Assembly (NCBI GenBank): GCA_025529335.1
Contig: JAMYHX010000089.1
Location: forward strand, 47,936-111,935
Source: Rhizopus sp. PT2906
Taxonomy: Eukaryota; Mucoromycota; Mucoromycetes; Mucorales; Rhizopodaceae
DNA: 64,000 bases
Reading direction: 5' to 3'
Within the stretch, counting starts at the first letter, position 1, and each line of letters starts with the position of its first letter. Positions 44,275 through 53,989 of this stretch are shown here, one piece after another. The notes under the pieces are model-generated. The model made no database searches, was not told where the DNA came from, and was given only the letters and a program-made list of their open reading frames with translations. Both the position numbers and the translations under genes were made by a program.

Positions 44275-45055
44275 AATATGGGGATAAGATAAAATCTCTC
44301 TTTTGGTAAAATTATTTTTCTTTATAACTTAAATGAATATCGAGTGATACGAAGGCATGACATCTTCGTACACTCGTATTACTGCTGCCAAAGATGGTTC
44401 TCTTATTTATCCAATTTTATAAGATATCCTGTCCGGACGGCATTCAAAATACTAGACAGTACTATTGTCTCGGACAACATCTCTTTCAAAACGCGGATAA
44501 AAAAGAGGAGAAGGAAAGGTCTAGATTCAAAGGGATGCGAGAAAAGAAGAGGGGGATTCTGGGCAAAGCCAGCTTTCATTTTTGCACAGCTTTTGTCTAC
44601 CGAGGTTCAGCCCCTCTTTATCTCTCCCTCTGTCTCTCTCTTTTTCAATCTCTTCCCCGATAAAAAAAACCAAGCTGAATTGAAATCTGCCAAATCGCAT
44701 TCGATAATTTCTAATATTCTGTCATAGAATTATTAAATGTTCAAGGGAGATAGACAGACAACCGCACGTGATTTCCATATATGGAATATGCATGACTGAT
44801 GCATGTCCGTGTCATTCAAAATACAAAGGAAAAAAAGAGGGAAGTTGCCAAGGAAACAAAGAGAAAAGATGGAAAAAAAAAAAAGTATTGCGTAAAGAAG
44901 TAACCAAGCTTTACCCATCGTTTTCTAAATTGAGCAACTCTCCTTTTATCTCCAAGCAACAGCAACACTTTCTATTTAAAGTCAATAAACTTCCGACTTT
45001 TCTCTCTTTTTCTCTCTCTTTCTCTGTCTCTCCCTCTATTTAATAAAGTTTCGAC
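44275..45055. other. Gap with uncertain frames and a pyrimidine-rich leader
   Basis: 780 bp. A 127-codon plus-strand frame (44344-44727) ends in simple Ser/Phe sequence and is not believed. A tract of TCTC repeats at about 44999-45035 directly precedes the Nudix gene start and is its leader or initiator region. A second CT tract lies at 44610-44655. Confidence 0.4.
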
Positions 45056-46071
45056 ATGCCATTTTTTAGAAAAAAGAAATCAAAGGAAGGCTTGAATGAA
45101 GATAGTATTGTATATAGTATGACACCCCGACACGGTCACGGACAAGATGTAGTCGATGAAAATGGCATTCGACAAGTGGCAGGCTGTTTACCTATAGATC
45201 CAATCAATAAACGATTTCTTCTGGTGACATCAGCGAGTAATCCAGGATCTTGGGTCATTGTAAGCTTATATATATATAAGAGTATATTAAAGAGGAAGTC
45301 ACTTATCATACTCTACATAGCCTAAAGGAGGCTGGGAAAAAGATGAAACTCAAAAACAAGCTGCGATGAGAGAAACATGGGAGGAAGCAGGCGTAAAGGG
45401 AACCATAACTAGACATGTTGGTGTGTTTGCAGAAAAATCGAGGCATGGAGTGAAAGCACATCATTGGATCTATGAAATGGAAATAAAAGAAGTGACTAAA
45501 AAGTTCCCCGAACAAAAGAAACGCGAAAGAAGATGGGTAAAAAAAAAGAAGCGCCTATATGTGTATATGGCCAATGCTAATAGACATTTAGTTTACCTAT
45601 GATGAGGCAATGCTTGTAGTGAAAGCTCATTATATTAAGGATGCCATCAGTCTGTCAAGTCTCAGTCCGCTTGTGCACCCTGAGAATTTAGAAGAGAAAA
45701 AGAAGAAGAAGAAGAAGAAGAAGGAAAAGAAAGACGATGACGAAGAGGATGATAACGAAGATGATGGAGAAGAAAAGAAAAAGAAGAAGAAGAAGAATAA
45801 GGATGAAGATAATGAAGACGATGAAGAAGATGATGAAGATAAAAAGAAAAAGAAGAAGAAGAACAAAAAGAAAGATGGTAGTGATGAAGATGAGAACGGA
45901 GGACAAGAAGGAAATGAAGATGAGGAAAAGAAAAAGAAAAAGAAAAAGAACAAGGATGGAGAAATCACAGAGTTGAGCGAAGAGGAGATTGCAAAGTTAC
46001 AATTTAGTAAATTGGAATTGGAGTCTAAAACTGACGTACCTGAATTAGTTGGCACGGAAACTAGAAAATAA
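45056..46071 (+). CDS. Diphosphoinositol polyphosphate phosphohydrolase (Nudix) with long Lys/Asp/Glu tail
   Basis: Nudix hydrolase of the Ddp1/Aps1/DIPP group, which removes beta-phosphates from inositol pyrophosphates and cleaves diadenosine polyphosphates and polyphosphate. Start MPFFRKKKSKEGLNEDSIVY, then RQVAGCLPIDPINKRFLLVT and NPGSWVI. An intron (donor GTAAGC near 45260) leads to PKGGWEKDETQKQAAMRETW and EEAGV, a full Nudix box G-x5-E-x7-RE-x-x-EE-x-G-V. HHWIYEMEIKEV follows, and after a second intron FTYDEAMLVV. The core is of normal size. After about residue 170 comes a roughly 95-residue tail of alternating Lys blocks and Asp/Glu blocks (45697-45960), then LSEEEIAKLQFSKLELESK and the end. 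Yeast Ddp1 lacks such a tail. Confidence 0.9.
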
Positions 46072-47128
46072 ACTTGTAATTAAGCTTATGGATTCATACC
46101 TTATTTGTTTGAAGAGGCGAGTTTTTAAAATATATTGTCATACAATATAGAAATGATCTGATCCGAGTGAGCATTTGAGTGATTTTATTCATGTGATAAC
46201 GTTTAAGCAAAACATGACACATATACTGCTGACAGGTGAGATTACTTTTAAAAGAGAAATCTTGACACTGAGTCAGTTTAGGTATCATAAAAATGATGAT
46301 GTGTGGTGATGCATAAATTTCGAGAAAGTTGTCAACTCAATTCTTGATCATTTCTTCCTTACCAACACCGTCAAGCCAGTTTCTATCTTTTAAACAGCAG
46401 TAGAAGCAGTACTTTTTTGGATAAATGTATTCAACAAAATGATCTAAGAAACGACCAAGGCGGAAAACAACAGTCGCCAATGACTATCTATAGTTATGAA
46501 TTTCACAAAGAAACAAGCTATATGCATGTTTTATCATGTCAAATTCACTCTAGGAAATGTTTATAATTCTACATCCAAACCAGTCTATACTCTTTGCTGA
46601 ACAAAGAATATCCTTAACCTATCGCAAATAATTGGGATGTTGTACCAAACAAAAAGAGTATTTTGTAAGCTCAAAAAAGGAAAATAAATATGAAAACAAT
46701 ATCCATTATTCCAAATAATCAAAAGAAAGATAGATTTGATACAATCAATGAAACATACAACCAAGTTTGAAAACAAAACAATTAAAAAAAGGTTATTTTT
46801 AAGGGGTCAAAATAGGTAAAAATGCATCAAATCACAAAAGATATGATGATAAAACAGCACTGCTAAGCCAATGTGAATAGAATATGCCACAAAGTCTGCT
46901 GAGCGAAAGAGTAAAGTTAGTTGAATCAATGATCACTAATTTACTTTAATTCATGTGTATCAACACCTTTTTCAGAATGAGAATTTAAAATGTAAAAAGT
47001 GTATTTATTTTACTTAATTATAGAAATAACAATATATAAGATAATGAATGAATAACAATGCACCAGGCAAAATATATAAAAGGGGTTAATAATACAAACT
47101 ATACATAATAACAATAATAAAAGAAAGC
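46072..47128. other. Intergenic region, 1.06 kb
   Basis: AT-rich sequence between the convergent 3' ends of the Nudix gene (plus) and the homeodomain gene (minus). Two short minus-strand frames (46094-46288, 46585-46776) are Ile/Phe/Cys-rich and unsupported. Nothing recognisable was found. Confidence 0.45.
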
Positions 47129-48018
47129 TCAACTTCTTCTTCTATTGATCATGACTCTCTTTGTAGGGTATTTGACGTCACTTTCTGAACCACTACTACT
47201 ACTGCTACTGTAGCTAGCTGACCTCTTTTTACCTCGTCGATCATGATATATTGAGTCTGATAGATAATGAGTAATTATTAATATATTAGATGAGCAATTA
47301 TTACCATGGACATCAAATGTAGCATTATTCCTTTCTTCTTCTTCAAGCATAGGTTGTAAAATACGTCTTCTTGCATTAATAAACCAATTGCTAATTTGAT
47401 TCAAGTTCAAGTTGGTCTCTGCTGCCAATGCTGCCTTTTCTTCTTCGGTAGGATACGGGTGCTTTTTATGTTTGGAGAGCCAATCACGAAGTATGGCTGT
47501 CACAGCCTTAGGCAGGTTCCCACGTCGGCGTTTATTATTATTATTATTAGGTTTATCTGTCAAATGCTTTACCGCATTTGAAGAAGAAGAAGAAGCAATG
47601 ACAGGAGGAGGACTAGGTGAGGATATTAATGAAGGTACAGGTGAGTGAGGTTCAGGATGATCTAAAAGATAAACAGAGTTTAATATATTTATGATTACTA
47701 TTTTATTCTTATTCTTTTTACTATTTTGATTATTATTATCACCTCTTGTCCATGTTATGATGTCTAACCAGTATTTGCCATTTGTTTCCAACATGTCATG
47801 AATTCTTTTCTTGTGTAAATCAAGATGGCGTTTATCACTATAAGGAATATGGATATGATGTAGATCACCTGCTTCTACATATTGATGATCATGAAATAAG
47901 ATAATAGGACTAAAGGTACGTAATTTCTATTACGACCATCTTGAGTGAGTTATTGTCTTTTATTTTATATTTACTTTACCTTTCTTTCAACAGTAAGAGA
48001 TGATTGTTGAAATGACAT
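47129..48018 (-). CDS. TALE-class homeodomain transcription factor
   Basis: DNA-binding regulator. The start at 48018 gives MSFQQSSLTVERK; after an intron KLRTFSPIILFHDHQYVEAG and LHKKRIHDMLETNGKYWLDI. A probable 81-bp intron (47662-47742) leads to DHPEPHSPVPSLISSPSPPP. The homeodomain is clear: RRRGNLPKAVTAILRDWLSK, HKKHPYPTEEEKAALAAETN and LNLNQISNWFINARRRILQP, with the three-residue loop extension (HPYPTEEE) of the TALE class and the W-F-I-N-A-R-R recognition helix. A last intron (near 47252-47305) precedes a basic Ser-rich tail ending KRVMINRRRS. It resembles KN/Meis-type factors more than the mating-type a1/alpha2 class. The target is unknown. Confidence 0.92.
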
Positions 48019-48385
48019 GACGCAAACTAAAGACAGATTAAGAAGTGAGAGAGAGAGAGAGAGCGTATATAAAGTGAGAAGTATATATTAATAGAATTGA
48101 CAAGCGGGGATTTATAAATAAATATAAAACTTATATTGCATATAACAAAAAAAAAGGAGAGTAATAAGAAAGAAGTAAGAAGTAATAATAATAACCAAAA
48201 AATGCTTATTTAACTCTCTCTTTTTATATTGTACGACGCATGACCTAAAGGGCTGATTCTTTTCTAAACGTCATTCAATAAAAATAAACGCTATGACCAA
48301 CTCTCACTCTTTCTTTTTTTCTGGCTCTGTCCAAAAATGTCATTTGAAAACGTGTGTCCCCCAATTTTTTGTGTGTGGGCGCGAT
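48019..48385. other. Intergenic region upstream of the homeodomain gene
   Basis: 367 bp with a short (GA)n tract (about 48048-48062) near the homeodomain start, equivalent to a CT-rich leader on the coding strand. A-rich and T-rich runs follow. No gene seen. Confidence 0.4.
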
Positions 48386-49084
48386 TTAGATGCCCATGAC
48401 TTGCTTTATTTGTTCCTTTCTCTTTTCAATTTCAACATGTAAATCATTAGAATTACTCATCAATTCATTTAAATCAACGACGTGCTTTCTATTCTGTAAG
48501 GCCAGGTCTACTTTAGCATCCAAGTTATCCAAAGTAACAAATTCTTCTGTCTCTGCATATAACTTGATCAACTGCTGACGTCTGACCTGTCTCTGTTGTT
48601 CATCAAACAACATACGATTGATATTACGTTGTTCAGTTCGATCTTTGATTTGACTAGCTTGGTTTATATCCAAGTCTAATGTTTCCATCACCTGTTCTTC
48701 ATGTTTCTTTTGTTCTTCTTTTGCTTGTCTAAAATATGCTCCCATCTCTTCCTTTTTCTTTTCTGCCAATGCTACTTTCTCAGCTGACTCCATTTCTTTT
48801 TGTCCCTGCTTTTCTAATAATTCCCGTGCATATTTTAAGCGTGTGAGCTTCAACTCTCTTCTGTACAACTGTTTTGTACTATTGGCTTCACTCATTGACT
48901 TTTCTGTAGCAGCTCCCAGGTGAGAAGGAATGGATGTGGCAATGTCTCCTCGTTTCTTTTGTATTTTGATACTCTCTCTTGTTCCCTCAGGTGGTGCAAA
49001 TCCAGGTGCATACCCTTTACGTCCAGGTATATACTGTTGTGTAGACACACATCGTTTACTCAAATGACACACACGATTCCACAT
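48386..49084 (-). CDS. PET123: Mitochondrial small-subunit ribosomal protein mS26 (Pet123 type)
   Basis: Single-exon protein of 232 residues. The N-terminus MWNRVCHLSKRCVSTQQYIP is a presequence with R and S/T, followed by GRKGYAPGFAPPEGTRESIK. The middle is a long charged helix (RRELKLTRLKYARELLEKQG, AEKVALAEKKKEEMGAYFRQ), and the C-terminal part has KLYAETEEFVTLDNLDAKVD, which matches the F-V-T-x-x-N-L/E-x-x-I element of mS26/Pet123 proteins. Length and composition fit the family. Assignment rests on the pattern and not on an alignment I could run. Confidence 0.75.
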   Translation of the reverse strand: MWNRVCHLSKRCVSTQQYIPGRKGYAPGFAPPEGTRESIKIQKKRGDIATSIPSHLGAATEKSMSEANSTKQLYRRELKLTRLKYARELLEKQGQKEMESAEKVALAEKKKEEMGAYFRQAKEEQKKHEEQVMETLDLDINQASQIKDRTEQRNINRMLFDEQQRQVRRQQLIKLYAETEEFVTLDNLDAKVDLALQNRKHVVDLNELMSNSNDLHVEIEKRKEQIKQVMGI

Positions 49085-49254
49085 TGCAACAGAGTTACAA
49101 AAAAAAAGAAAGAGAGGGGTCCCAAAAGAATTTTTGTGCTGAAAATAGCAGTCTCATTGTGACTTGCTTTATCGTTTCTTTTACCTTCTTTCTAGTCTCT
49201 TTCTCTTCTGGTGTATTCGAGATTTTTTTCTCTCTCTTTTTTCTCTTGTTTAAT

Positions 49255-50241
49255 ATGGAAAAATTACTTCAGTGGGCAGTAGACAATAGTAACAAGAATT
49301 CATTATCTGAACAAGCAGAAGCTATTCGTAAAGGAGAAGCCAAAATAGATCCATCTAAATATGACCCAAGAATACTTGAAGCCATCTTGGGTCCAGACGA
49401 CGCAACTCGAATGAAAGGTACGTTTAAATATATTCATAAGAAATTATATGACTAATCATCTATATAGATGCTGTTGCATGTATTAGTAATCCTGAAGAAA
49501 CCGTTGAAAACAAGGAAATCGCCTTGGACAACTTGGAATTGGTAAGCACACCATTTTTTTAGTTGTAGACATTTTCCAACTCTTTTTTCTTTTTGCTAGC
49601 TTATCGAAGGTATCGATAACGCCTGTAACCTTGAAAATATGAAACTATGGCCTGCAGTCATTGAACAACTGAGCGCAAAGGAGCCTCAAGTACGTAAAGG
49701 CACTGCCTGGGTCTGCGGCACGGCTGTTCAAAACAACCCCAAGGCACAAAAGGCCTTCTTATCTCACGGGGGACTTGAGCCTCTCTTGCGTTTACTTGAT
49801 ACAGATCAAGACAATGAGGTCCGTAGCAAGGCACTGTATGCTATCTCTGGCCTCCTCAAGCACAACGCCGAGGCTTTGGCCGCATTTGAACCCCTCGATG
49901 GTTTCAACGTCCTTCGTCGTATTCTTCACCAAGAAAACCCAACGATGGTGCGCAAGGTTGTCTTTTTGTACAATAGCTTGATGATTGACAATGAGAGTTT
50001 AGCCGCACGCTTGGTTCATGACCATACCTTGGACGATCTCGAAGGTATCTTGAAGACGTATACGACAGAACACGATGATGAGGATATGGTCGAAAAGACA
50101 CTACGAACGATCCATACAATGATTCAAAAGAGCCAAAAGACGCCATCGGACGAGTTAAGAAAGACATGTCAGGCAGCAAAAGACAAGTATGGTGCAGATA
50201 ATTTGAATCTTGTTGAATCTGAATGGAAGGATTTACTGTAA
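49255..50241 (+). CDS. FES1: Hsp70 nucleotide exchange factor Fes1 (HspBP1)
   Basis: Armadillo-repeat exchange factor for cytosolic Hsp70. Start MEKLLQWAVDNSNKNSLSEQ, the typical L-L-x-W-A-x-x-N-S start, then KIDPSKYDPRILEAILGPDD. Two introns (about 49417-49467 and 49542-49599) precede the repeats: NLENMKLWPAVIEQLSAKEP, VRKGTAWVCGTAVQNNPKAQ and RSKALYAISGLLKHNAEALA, ending with LVESEWKDLL. The start follows a pyrimidine-rich leader. It lies tail-to-tail with PPS1, 47 bp apart. Confidence 0.96.
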
Positions 50242-50288
50242 ATAAAAAGACTTTATTTTGATATATGTACAATAAGAACAAGCGTTGG

Positions 50289-52431
50289 CTAATCGGTTAC
50301 CGACGAAGACTCCTTATACGTCAGATTTAATTGATGGATTTCTTTGCAAAGAATGGGCCATGTGATGCTGATCGTGCCTGTTTCCTTTTGTTCGAGCTGT
50401 AGCATCTCGTAGACAAATTTCAAGTTGGGCTGAATGATCACATTCAGTCGTCTGGCTCGAACAAAGAGATAAGCCTGAACAAGAGTGTACTTTAGATGCC
50501 TCATGACGTAGCATATTGTGACCGCTGCACTTCGACTAACGCCAACGCGACAATGGATCAAGCAACAAGTTCCCTTTTGTCTTGCGTCGTCTGCAAATGT
50601 GTATATATGGATGAGCTTGTATTTTTATTTAAAACAAAGGACTTACCTATAAACTGTATGACAGTGTCCAGTCGTTCACGAATAGTATCGATACCGTCAT
50701 CATAAAGATTGTCGAGAAGTAAAAGCTCAAATCCCTTGGTCTGAAGGCCAGCATTCTCCCCGACACTGACAACATGAGTTATATGGAGAGCCTTGAGCAT
50801 CTCTGCATTGGTCGCATGGTTGAGATTTCCGAGATAAAGAAATGGTAAAATCCTGGACGGGAACGATCCTTCAAATCGTGGCGAAAACATCCAGGGATGC
50901 TCTTGAAGTTCTTCTGGCGTAGGTGAAAGCTGTGTCTTTTGAACGCATTGACCGGTGACGACTGTACATGGAGTTGAATGAGAAGAACTGTCTTCGATAC
51001 TCAGGTGTCGCATGTTCTCGTAAGCTTCACTTCTGCGTCGCTTGGGCACAGGTTCGGCCGGTTCATCTTTGAGGAGCTGCTCGATACGTCTGAGCACAGG
51101 CAGATCGGCAGCATAGACAAAGAACGAGCGTCGTTCTTGCAAGTAAAGGTAGGCCTCAGGCAGGGACAGCTTCAGCCGGTACATGATCCAGGAAAGCACG
51201 AGTGTACTCGACTCGGTGTACCCGTCTGAGCAATGGATCAGTATCTGCCGATTACGGTTCACTTGATCCTCCATAAACATCAACAGTTGCACCAGACGTG
51301 CATAAAACGTATCAAAATCAGTCTTGGTCGCAGGCATGCCTGTGCCGTACATATCCAAATGAACAATCTCGGACGGCATTGCACCATCCTTGAGCTCGTT
51401 TAGTGTCTCACGAGCAAGCATGAGCACAGACGGAGCCGGGATCTCGCCCAAGTCATGACACTCGATACAGATCGAGAATTGATGCGGATTGCTGTCAAAT
51501 GTGGCTGCTGTGTCTTCAGGTGTAATGTCATTTGTGGATATAGGTGCATCTTGTGTGTTTCCTGCCTGAAAAAAAAAAAAAAAAAAGAGAAAGTGTGTTA
51601 ACTTCACAACCGTTCATGCATATATTTCTTTTATTACCCAAACGCCTGGTGTCACTTGAGATGCAGCACTCATCTCTCTCATCCGAGCTCCTTCTAGTTC
51701 AAAAAAATCCAATGTTCTTTTAGCCACTCCATCAGAATCGTACATGATGAGCTCAGGGTATTCTTTTTCAAACACTTGGAATTCATCTACAATGAGAAGA
51801 AAAAAAATTGGGGACTTTTAGATCAATATACAACACAGAGGCAGAACACTTTTTTTTTTTGTGAACCTTGTATGATGATTGTTTTGTATTTTATTAGATT
51901 CGCTTCTGCCGCTGCACGCTTTCCTGCTGTTCGAGTGATCTGGTCGGCTTGATCGAGTCGTTCTTGATAAAATTCGTTTTGAGCCATCGCAACCAACGGC
52001 GCCACCTCGTGCGCTCGTTCTCCGTATAGAAAAATATCACACAGGGTCGCAAATCGACGGACCTGGTTCTCAAAGTTACGCAGGTTGATGGACGTATCCA
52101 TCGTGCTCTTGTTCAAAAATTGGCCTTGTTCGTCTAATACTTCCAGTGGCGTGACCGAGTCGATCAGTCGCTTGGCATGGACCAGTGGGTTACAGTGTAT
52201 GAGCATGATGCCACGGTACTTGGGTACTAGACTGCGACGGACGCGAAAGAAGAGATTTTGTTGATGTGATCGGCCATCGACGCCATGGAGCCACGGAAAT
52301 AAAATGTCATTTGGTAACGGGAATCGACGGTACTGGTCCTGTATTTTGGCATAGTTGTGAGGGGTGCAGGTGAATATGTTGTCGGCTGTAAGTGTAAGTA
52401 AGTGTTCTGGTATCTCGAATAGTTCTGACAT
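50289..52431 (-). CDS. PPS1: Dual-specificity protein phosphatase Pps1
   Basis: Large fungal dual-specificity phosphatase linked in yeast to S-phase control. The start at 52431 gives MSELFEIPEHLLTLTADNIF; PWLHGVDGRSHQQNLFFRVR is the Pps1 signature. Three Cys motifs occur: MLIHCNPLVHA (not catalytic), ILIHCSDGYTESSTLVLSW, which lacks the catalytic Arg of the HC-x5-R loop (Glu in its place), and CCLIHCRVGVSRSAAV with the full loop. The last, after the intron at about 50586-50647, is the active site. Upstream parts are joined by introns near 51787-51867 and 51569-51638. The first of these has a weak donor (GTTCAC). A basic KRRR segment lies between the two phosphatase modules. Confidence 0.93.
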
Positions 52432-53445
52432 CGTTTATGCTACAAACAAAAAAAATTATAAAAAAGATTATGGGTTAGTGCTGGGTTCATAAATAAATGG
52501 ACTCCAGATCAGCTTTTATTGGATGACACGGCGTCATTCTTTACTTTACTGTTTCTAATCACTTTTTGTTCATGTTGTTATTATTCATAACAATAATTAA
52601 CGACTATTAGTAAAAGCAATCGATTAAAGAGAGATATTTGTATGTAACATATGAAGTAGCTTATCTTGTTTTGGTATTGTACAAGATCTATCACACACAC
52701 ACACACACACATTTGTATATATTCTCATCAGGGGTAAGCGATGGTCCGTGCGTCTATAGATAATTTTGTAAAAGTATCCTTTATTTTTCTTTTTTCTTTT
52801 TTCTCTCAATGAAACCGTGATTATTATAAAATAGATACATTTTATTCTCGTAGAAAGACACGCTTAAATCACCACTGAAATGATGGCATAAAGATTCAAA
52901 ATACACACTATAAAAAAAGAAAAGAATGACAGCTACTATTAATTATTCGTATGCACGTGCAATGGTTTATATCCATGATGTAAGTCAAAGTAGAATAACA
53001 TGCGTTTGACACATTTTAGGATAATTTTTGGATACAGCAAAAAAAGGGGGGAGGAGAAAAAGGGGGAAAAGAAAAAGAAAAAGATAGTTGTTGTCATAAT
53101 GGCAGCCATGAATAAGTCAAATATCAAATGTTGTTTATAAACCTTTAATGCTTGTCTTTCAATAGCCTTTTTAACTTTGCCCTTTTAACTTTTAGTTACA
53201 CAAGATAATTACCATTATATTTCGATACCCCGCTCAAAGAACCCTAAAAAATAGGCAAGCTTTTATTTTTTTCTCTTTTTTTCTTTTATAAAAAAGCAAC
53301 TCTTTAACTCCTTATCTTGCTGTTGTATCTCCCTTTATCCATTTTATATCCTATTTCTAGTCTCCTAAATCTCTGAATAATAAAAAGGTAGTCATTTCGA
53401 AATAGTTGTTTCTCTTTTTATAATTTGTGACTCATCATTATAAAG
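52432..53445. promoter_or_regulatory. Divergent 5' region of PPS1 and the LC8 gene
   Basis: 1 kb. It contains a (CA)10 tract at 52692-52711, G-rich and A-rich runs near 53041-53075 and a pyrimidine-rich zone at 53265-53345. No open frame is convincing. At this length it probably holds both promoters, but no sites are identifiable. Confidence 0.4.
52692..52711. repeat. (CA)10 microsatellite
   Basis: Perfect CA dinucleotide run in the divergent region between PPS1 and the LC8 gene. Confidence 0.95.
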
Positions 53446-53824
53446 ATGTCTGACGCCAAAGCTGTGATTAAGAGTGTTGACATGAGTGAAGAAATGCAAC
53501 AAGAAGCTATCGAATGTGCAACACAAGCTTTAGAAAAATACAACATCGAAAAAGATATTGCAGCTCATATTAAACGTGAATTTGATCGTAAATATGGTAA
53601 GTTTAAAGACAAGCAAAAAAAAAAAAATAGTACTAAAAAATTTTCAAGGACTTACTTGGCACTGTATTGCTGGACGTAACTTTGGTAGCTTTGTTACTCA
53701 CGGTAAGAATATACATATTTAAACAAGAAAAGCATATTAAACGAGAGATTTGTAGAATCAAAACACTTTATTTATTTCTATCACGGACAAATCGCTATTC
53801 TCTTATTTAAATCTGCCAATTGAT
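53446..53824 (+). CDS. LC8-type dynein light chain, apparent +1 frameshift in last exon
   Basis: Hub protein of dynein and many other complexes. Exon 1 (53446-53596) gives MSDAKAVIKSVDMSEEMQQE and EKDIAAHIKREFDRKY. Exon 2 (53649-53702) gives GLTWHCIAGRNFGSFVTH. Exon 3 (53756-53824) encodes the conserved tail HFIYFYHGQIAILLFKSAN, but only if one A of the five-A run at 53760-53764 is skipped. The exons sum to 274 nt, one more than a multiple of three. Read as written, the third exon goes into an unrelated frame and loses the last beta strand. A sequencing or assembly error in the homopolymer is likeliest; a real mutation or an unusual splice is possible. Splice sites (GTAAGT, GTAAGA) are otherwise strong. 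Confidence 0.85.
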
Positions 53825-53989
53825 GTAACCAAATTGAATGATGATGAAATGATTATAAAATAAATAAAAAAAAAATAAAGGAATTACAAGATTTTCTCTC
53901 TTCTATAAAAAGACGCCAAACAAATGAGAAACGTCAAGTTTTCTTTCTTTTTTTTTTTTTATTTTATTTTATTTCCATAATTTGTTGTC

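Noticed and set aside
45630..46055. Long minus-strand frame of Ser/Phe runs opposite the Nudix tail
   Set aside because: It is the reverse complement of Lys/Asp/Glu simple sequence in the plus-strand gene, without any domain or start context.
51823..52431. A stand-alone gene upstream of the phosphatase
   Set aside because: Pps1 proteins contain this N-terminal region, and an intron joins it in frame to the phosphatase modules.
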